From Sutterella wadsworthensis 2_1_59BFAA (GTDB taxonomy: Bacteria; Pseudomonadota; Gammaproteobacteria; Burkholderiales; Burkholderiaceae_F), in NCBI RefSeq assembly GCF_000297775.1, contig NZ_JH815514.1, positions 366,456 to 413,955 on the forward strand: DNA of 47,500 bases. Direction: 5' to 3'. Of the stretch, positions 44,682 to 47,500 are shown one piece after another. Position 1 is the first letter of the stretch; each line of letters begins with the position of its first letter. The notes beneath the pieces are model-generated. The model searched no databases, was not told the origin of the DNA, and saw only the letters and a list, made by a program, of their open reading frames with translations. The position numbers and the translations under genes are program-made.

Positions 44682-45113
44682 ATGGATCTGAAGAGAATTT
44701 TGCTTTGCGGCCTCGTGCTGGCCGCTGCGTCCTTTGCGGCGCACGCTGCCTCTCCCATGGTGGAGATCAACATGTGCTACCAGAAGGCGGGTGATGACGC
44801 CGTGAAGATCGGCGCCTGCTTGGAGCAGGAGAGCAAGCTTGTGCAGGCGGAGTACAAGGATGCGGTCGAACGCGTGACGGTTGTCGCGAAAGCCTGGGAC
44901 AAGCCCAATCGAAACAGGACGCGTTGGGACAAGCTCATGAGGGCCAATCAGGCCTTCGACAACTTCATCAAGCGCGAATGCGACTTCGTGAAGAATACGA
45001 CCAAGGGAAGCAGTACGCAGGAGAACAATGCGGCGCTTGCCTGCAGGATCAATCTCTACCGCATGCGCACCGACATGCTTGAAAACCGCTACCTGAGTTC
45101 GGCAAAGCAATGA
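44682..45113 (+). CDS. Secreted DUF1311/LprI-like protein
   Basis: 143 aa. Signal peptide MDLKRILLCGLVLAAASFAAHA, then a mature helical protein with cysteines at MCYQ, GACLEQ, RECDF and LACRI. The pattern W-x-x-L-x-x-A-x-x-x-F-x-x-F-x-x-x-x-C, then a small insert and A-C-x-x-x-L-x-x-x-R-x-x-x-L, is the DUF1311 (LprI N-terminal-like) family. Some members inhibit lysozyme; that role is untested here. Its stop overlaps the ung start by ATGA. Confidence 0.7.
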   Translation: MDLKRILLCGLVLAAASFAAHAASPMVEINMCYQKAGDDAVKIGACLEQESKLVQAEYKDAVERVTVVAKAWDKPNRNRTRWDKLMRANQAFDNFIKRECDFVKNTTKGSSTQENNAALACRINLYRMRTDMLENRYLSSAKQ

Positions 45114-45823
45114 CGGCGAGCCTGTTTTCTGAAGGCGTCATGCCGGACATGACGTTGCCTGCGGATCCTCTGTGGCATGAACTTGTTGAGGCCTTCATGG
45201 CGACGGACAAGGGAAGGCGAGCCGTGGAGCGCGTGGCCGAGGATGTGGCGGCAGGACATCAGGTTTATCCGCCCCGTGTATTCCGTGCCATGGACGAGAC
45301 GCCGTCGAACGGGGTCAGGGTCGTGATTTTGGGGCAGGACCCCTATCACGGTCCGGGACAGGCCGAAGGGCTTTCCTTTTCCGTGCCCGCAGGCATCAAG
45401 GTTCCACCGTCGCTTCGCAACATCAAGAAGGAGTTGCAGAGGGATCTGGGCGTGCCCGTGACTCAGCAGGGATCGCTTCTGTCCTGGGCGCATCAGGGGG
45501 TGCTCCTTCTGAATGCCATTCTGACGGTGAGGGGAGGAGAGGCTGCAAGTCACCGCTCCCTGGGCTGGGAGATGCTGACCGACTCGATCATTCAGGCCGT
45601 GTCGGAGACGGCACCGCATGCCGTTTTCATGCTTTGGGGCAATTTCGCTCAAGGCAAGCGCGCTCTCATCGATGAGGAGAAGCATCTGGTCCTCTGTGCC
45701 AATCATCCGTCTCCGCTTTCAGCGTTGCGGCCGCCCGTGCCTTTCATCGGGTGTGGTCACTTCGGCGCCGCCAATACGTGGCTGGCGGCGCATGGCCTCA
45801 AGCCTGTCGATTGGACGATCTGA
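45110..45823 (+). CDS. ung: Uracil-DNA glycosylase
   Basis: 237 aa, family 1. Removes uracil from DNA. Catalytic Asp77 is in GQDPYHGPGQAEGLSFSV; LLLNAILTVR, FMLWGNFAQGKR and the His loop HPSPLSALR complete the active site. The start is coupled by ATGA to the upstream secreted-protein gene. The last 26 bases overlap the convergent M61 gene. A terminator follows at 45828, within the coding end of that neighbour. Confidence 0.96.
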   Translation: MTASLFSEGVMPDMTLPADPLWHELVEAFMATDKGRRAVERVAEDVAAGHQVYPPRVFRAMDETPSNGVRVVILGQDPYHGPGQAEGLSFSVPAGIKVPPSLRNIKKELQRDLGVPVTQQGSLLSWAHQGVLLLNAILTVRGGEAASHRSLGWEMLTDSIIQAVSETAPHAVFMLWGNFAQGKRALIDEEKHLVLCANHPSPLSALRPPVPFIGCGHFGAANTWLAAHGLKPVDWTI

Positions 45824-47500
45824 TCCATGCCCGGCCGAATTCGGTCGGGCTTTTGATTTTCAGGGTGCCGGGTTGGGGAAGAGGATTGACGGGAACCTCG
45901 ATTTCGGCGCTTCGCAGCAGGTGCTCGCGGAAGTAGTGTATGTGCAAGGTTGAGCCCTTGGCCTGAGTAATCATGCGCTCGATGGTGGCGGCGTCGGCTC
46001 GAAGGCCGTTCACGGCAATGATTTCATCGCCTGCGAAGAGACCGGCCGCATAGGCGGAACCGCGACTTTCGGCGTAGCGGACGCGAAGCCCGTCAAGCTG
46101 AAGGCCGAGGTGCATTCTGGACGCAGGCGTGTTCTTGTCCGCTTCCTCCGACATCCCGAGGGTGGACAGGGCGCAGCGCCATTCGTTCTCCCAAAGGGTG
46201 CGGTCCGAGGACGTGACGAGTTTTTTGAAGCGTTCGGCGATGGATGCGACGGGGATGCGTTCAAAGAAGCCGCCGTCAGGAAGGGATCTTGCCTGCGGGT
46301 CGGCAAGTGCCTCGTGAAACCAGGTCTTCAGCACTTCATCAAGGGAGAATCCCGCCTTGCGGAGGGCTGCGTCAAGCATGAAGGCGAGGACGGCTCCCTT
46401 TCCGTAATAGGAGGCCTGACAGTAGGCACTGTCGGGCGTCTGCTTGTAGAGGTGCGTCCATGCGTTGAAGCTGGCGTCTGACAGGGACTCGACGTGGAAG
46501 CCCTCGCGTTCGCGAACACGGTTGAAGCGTGCGGAGGTCAGGGAGAGGAGCTTGTCTTCGTCCAGTACGCCCGCTCTGAAAGGAAGAACGTTCTCGTAAT
46601 AGGTGGTGAAGCCTTCGAAGACCCAGAGGTCGTGGGTGTGGCATTCGCGCTCGAGCTTGTAGGGCAGGAAGGATGCGGGACGAAGATGCTTCACCAGCCA
46701 GGCATGGAAGTATTCGTGAGCGAAGACAGTGAGGAAGTCCTCATAGTCTTTCGGACGGGAGGATTCGCTGGCGCCGGGAAGGGCCAGTGTGTCTGTCTGA
46801 AGCACGCAGGAGGCTTCGTGTTCCAGACCTCCATAGAGACGGGGACCGATTTGGATGTGAAACAGATACTGACGGAAGGGGGCGGCGCCCCAGAAGTCGA
46901 GGACAGTTTTCAGAATGGCTTGTGCATCCTGCAGGATGAGGTCCTTGTTGAGAGTGGAGGAGCCGGGGCCGGTGAAGACAAGCGTGTGGGGAATGCCGCA
47001 GACGGAGAGGTTGAGAATGCAGTGTTCGCCCTTTGCAGACGTGAAGGTGACGGGGGCGTCGAGAAGCTCCTGGGTGCAGGAGGCTGCAAAACTGTGCGTG
47101 CCGATGGGTTCAAGACTGCAGTGAGGAACAAAGCGGCAGTCGGAAAAGTCGAGAAGGCAGGGAGCGTCGATGCCTTCGGGGATGAGAAGCACGGCTGCCG
47201 GATTGTAGAAGCCGCGGATGTCGTCGAGCCAAGCGTCGTGAATGCCTACAGAATAAGTGAAGGCTTCCCATTCGATGCGAAGGGTGGCGCCGGGTGTCAG
47301 ACCCGAGACGGTCCAGTGGCACTTGTCCGTCTGGACGAGCGTGCCTGTGTTGGAGCGGGGGCCGCGGATGCGGCCTGCGTAGTCGCGAATGAGATAGCTG
47401 CCGCTTGTCCAGGAAGGCATGTGAAGTGTAACGGCGTCTTGCGGCGGCGTCAGCTCGAGCGAGACGCGCAGCAGGTGGGCGTGAGGATCCGGTGTGACTG
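45798..47500 (-). CDS. M61-family (glycyl) aminopeptidase with PDZ domain, N-terminus cut by window
   Basis: At least 567 residues; the frame stays open to the right edge, so ATG 47420 is internal. The N-terminal beta domain (HLLRVSLELTPPQDAVTLHMPSWTSGSYLIRDYAGRI) and the zinc motif HEYFHAW of the gluzincin domain, with downstream FEGFTTYYENVL, define family M61. A PDZ-like domain follows near the C-terminus (GLRVRYAESRGSAYAAGLFAGDEIIAVNGLRA). Likely a cytoplasmic aminopeptidase preferring Gly/Ala. It is convergent with ung and overlaps it by 26 bases. Confidence 0.93.
   Translation of the reverse strand, partial: VTPDPHAHLLRVSLELTPPQDAVTLHMPSWTSGSYLIRDYAGRIRGPRSNTGTLVQTDKCHWTVSGLTPGATLRIEWEAFTYSVGIHDAWLDDIRGFYNPAAVLLIPEGIDAPCLLDFSDCRFVPHCSLEPIGTHSFAASCTQELLDAPVTFTSAKGEHCILNLSVCGIPHTLVFTGPGSSTLNKDLILQDAQAILKTVLDFWGAAPFRQYLFHIQIGPRLYGGLEHEASCVLQTDTLALPGASESSRPKDYEDFLTVFAHEYFHAWLVKHLRPASFLPYKLERECHTHDLWVFEGFTTYYENVLPFRAGVLDEDKLLSLTSARFNRVREREGFHVESLSDASFNAWTHLYKQTPDSAYCQASYYGKGAVLAFMLDAALRKAGFSLDEVLKTWFHEALADPQARSLPDGGFFERIPVASIAERFKKLVTSSDRTLWENEWRCALSTLGMSEEADKNTPASRMHLGLQLDGLRVRYAESRGSAYAAGLFAGDEIIAVNGLRADAATIERMITQAKGSTLHIHYFREHLLRSAEIEVPVNPLPQPGTLKIKSPTEFGRAWIRSSNRQA
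45828..45857 (+). terminator. Terminator after ung, inside the M61 gene
   Basis: GCCCGGCCG (45828-45836) / CGGTCGGGC (45841-45849), AATT loop, one G-U, then TTTTGATTTT. On the other strand the same bases encode the C-terminal residues of the peptidase. Confidence 0.8.

Overview
The window is a GC-rich bacterial chromosome segment. Protein sequences and gene order point to a betaproteobacterium of the order Burkholderiales, and the missing respiratory modules suggest a host-associated, oxygen-limited member such as the Sutterellaceae. That placement is inference from sequence style and remembered synteny; no database was searched.

Region 1 (1-15,100, + strand) is the tail of tuf followed by the S10, spc and alpha ribosomal-protein clusters, ending with rpoA and rplQ. 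Order and product lengths are near canonical, but infA is absent between secY and rpmJ. The cluster is cut into several transcription units by good sigma70-type promoters and perfect inverted repeats: before rpsJ, rplC, rplN, rpmJ and rplQ, with further structured RNA before rpsD and rpoA. Several of these look like leader or attenuator elements.

Region 2 (15,100-23,200, mostly - strand) holds hslR, hemB, engB, guaC, lysA, the small lipoprotein gene lptM, cyaY (+) and mrcA (PBP1A), each mostly bounded by its own terminator. guaC has a promoter firing straight into a terminator hairpin. lptM and cyaY start 14 bp apart and share a palindromic Shine-Dalgarno sequence.

Region 3 (23,200-35,300, + strand) is the cell-envelope block: a hotdog thioesterase, mlaFEDACB (retrograde phospholipid transport including the outer-membrane lipoprotein MlaA), murA, a lone and metal-ligand-depleted hisI, hinT, tatA/tatB/tatC, a divergent DegS-like protease, a NIF3 protein, sspA, sspB and tRNA-Thr(UGU). 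In related Burkholderiales, as I recall, the full his operon lies between murA and hinT and petABC lies between nif3 and sspA; both are gone here.

Region 4 (35,300-47,500) holds prmC, prfA and hemA (-), a DUF697-like membrane protein coupled to queC (+), two identical tRNA-Phe genes (-), a truncated tnpB with its IS200/IS605 right-end hairpins, dsbC, mltA (-), rpe-gph, a DUF1311-like secreted protein coupled to ung, and an M61/PDZ aminopeptidase (-) running off the right edge.

The points most worth a second look are the orphan HisI, the guaC leader, the rplC leader with a potential pseudoknot, the lptM/cyaY junction and the TnpB remnant. I found no CRISPR array, prophage, toxin-antitoxin pair or recognisable new defence system.
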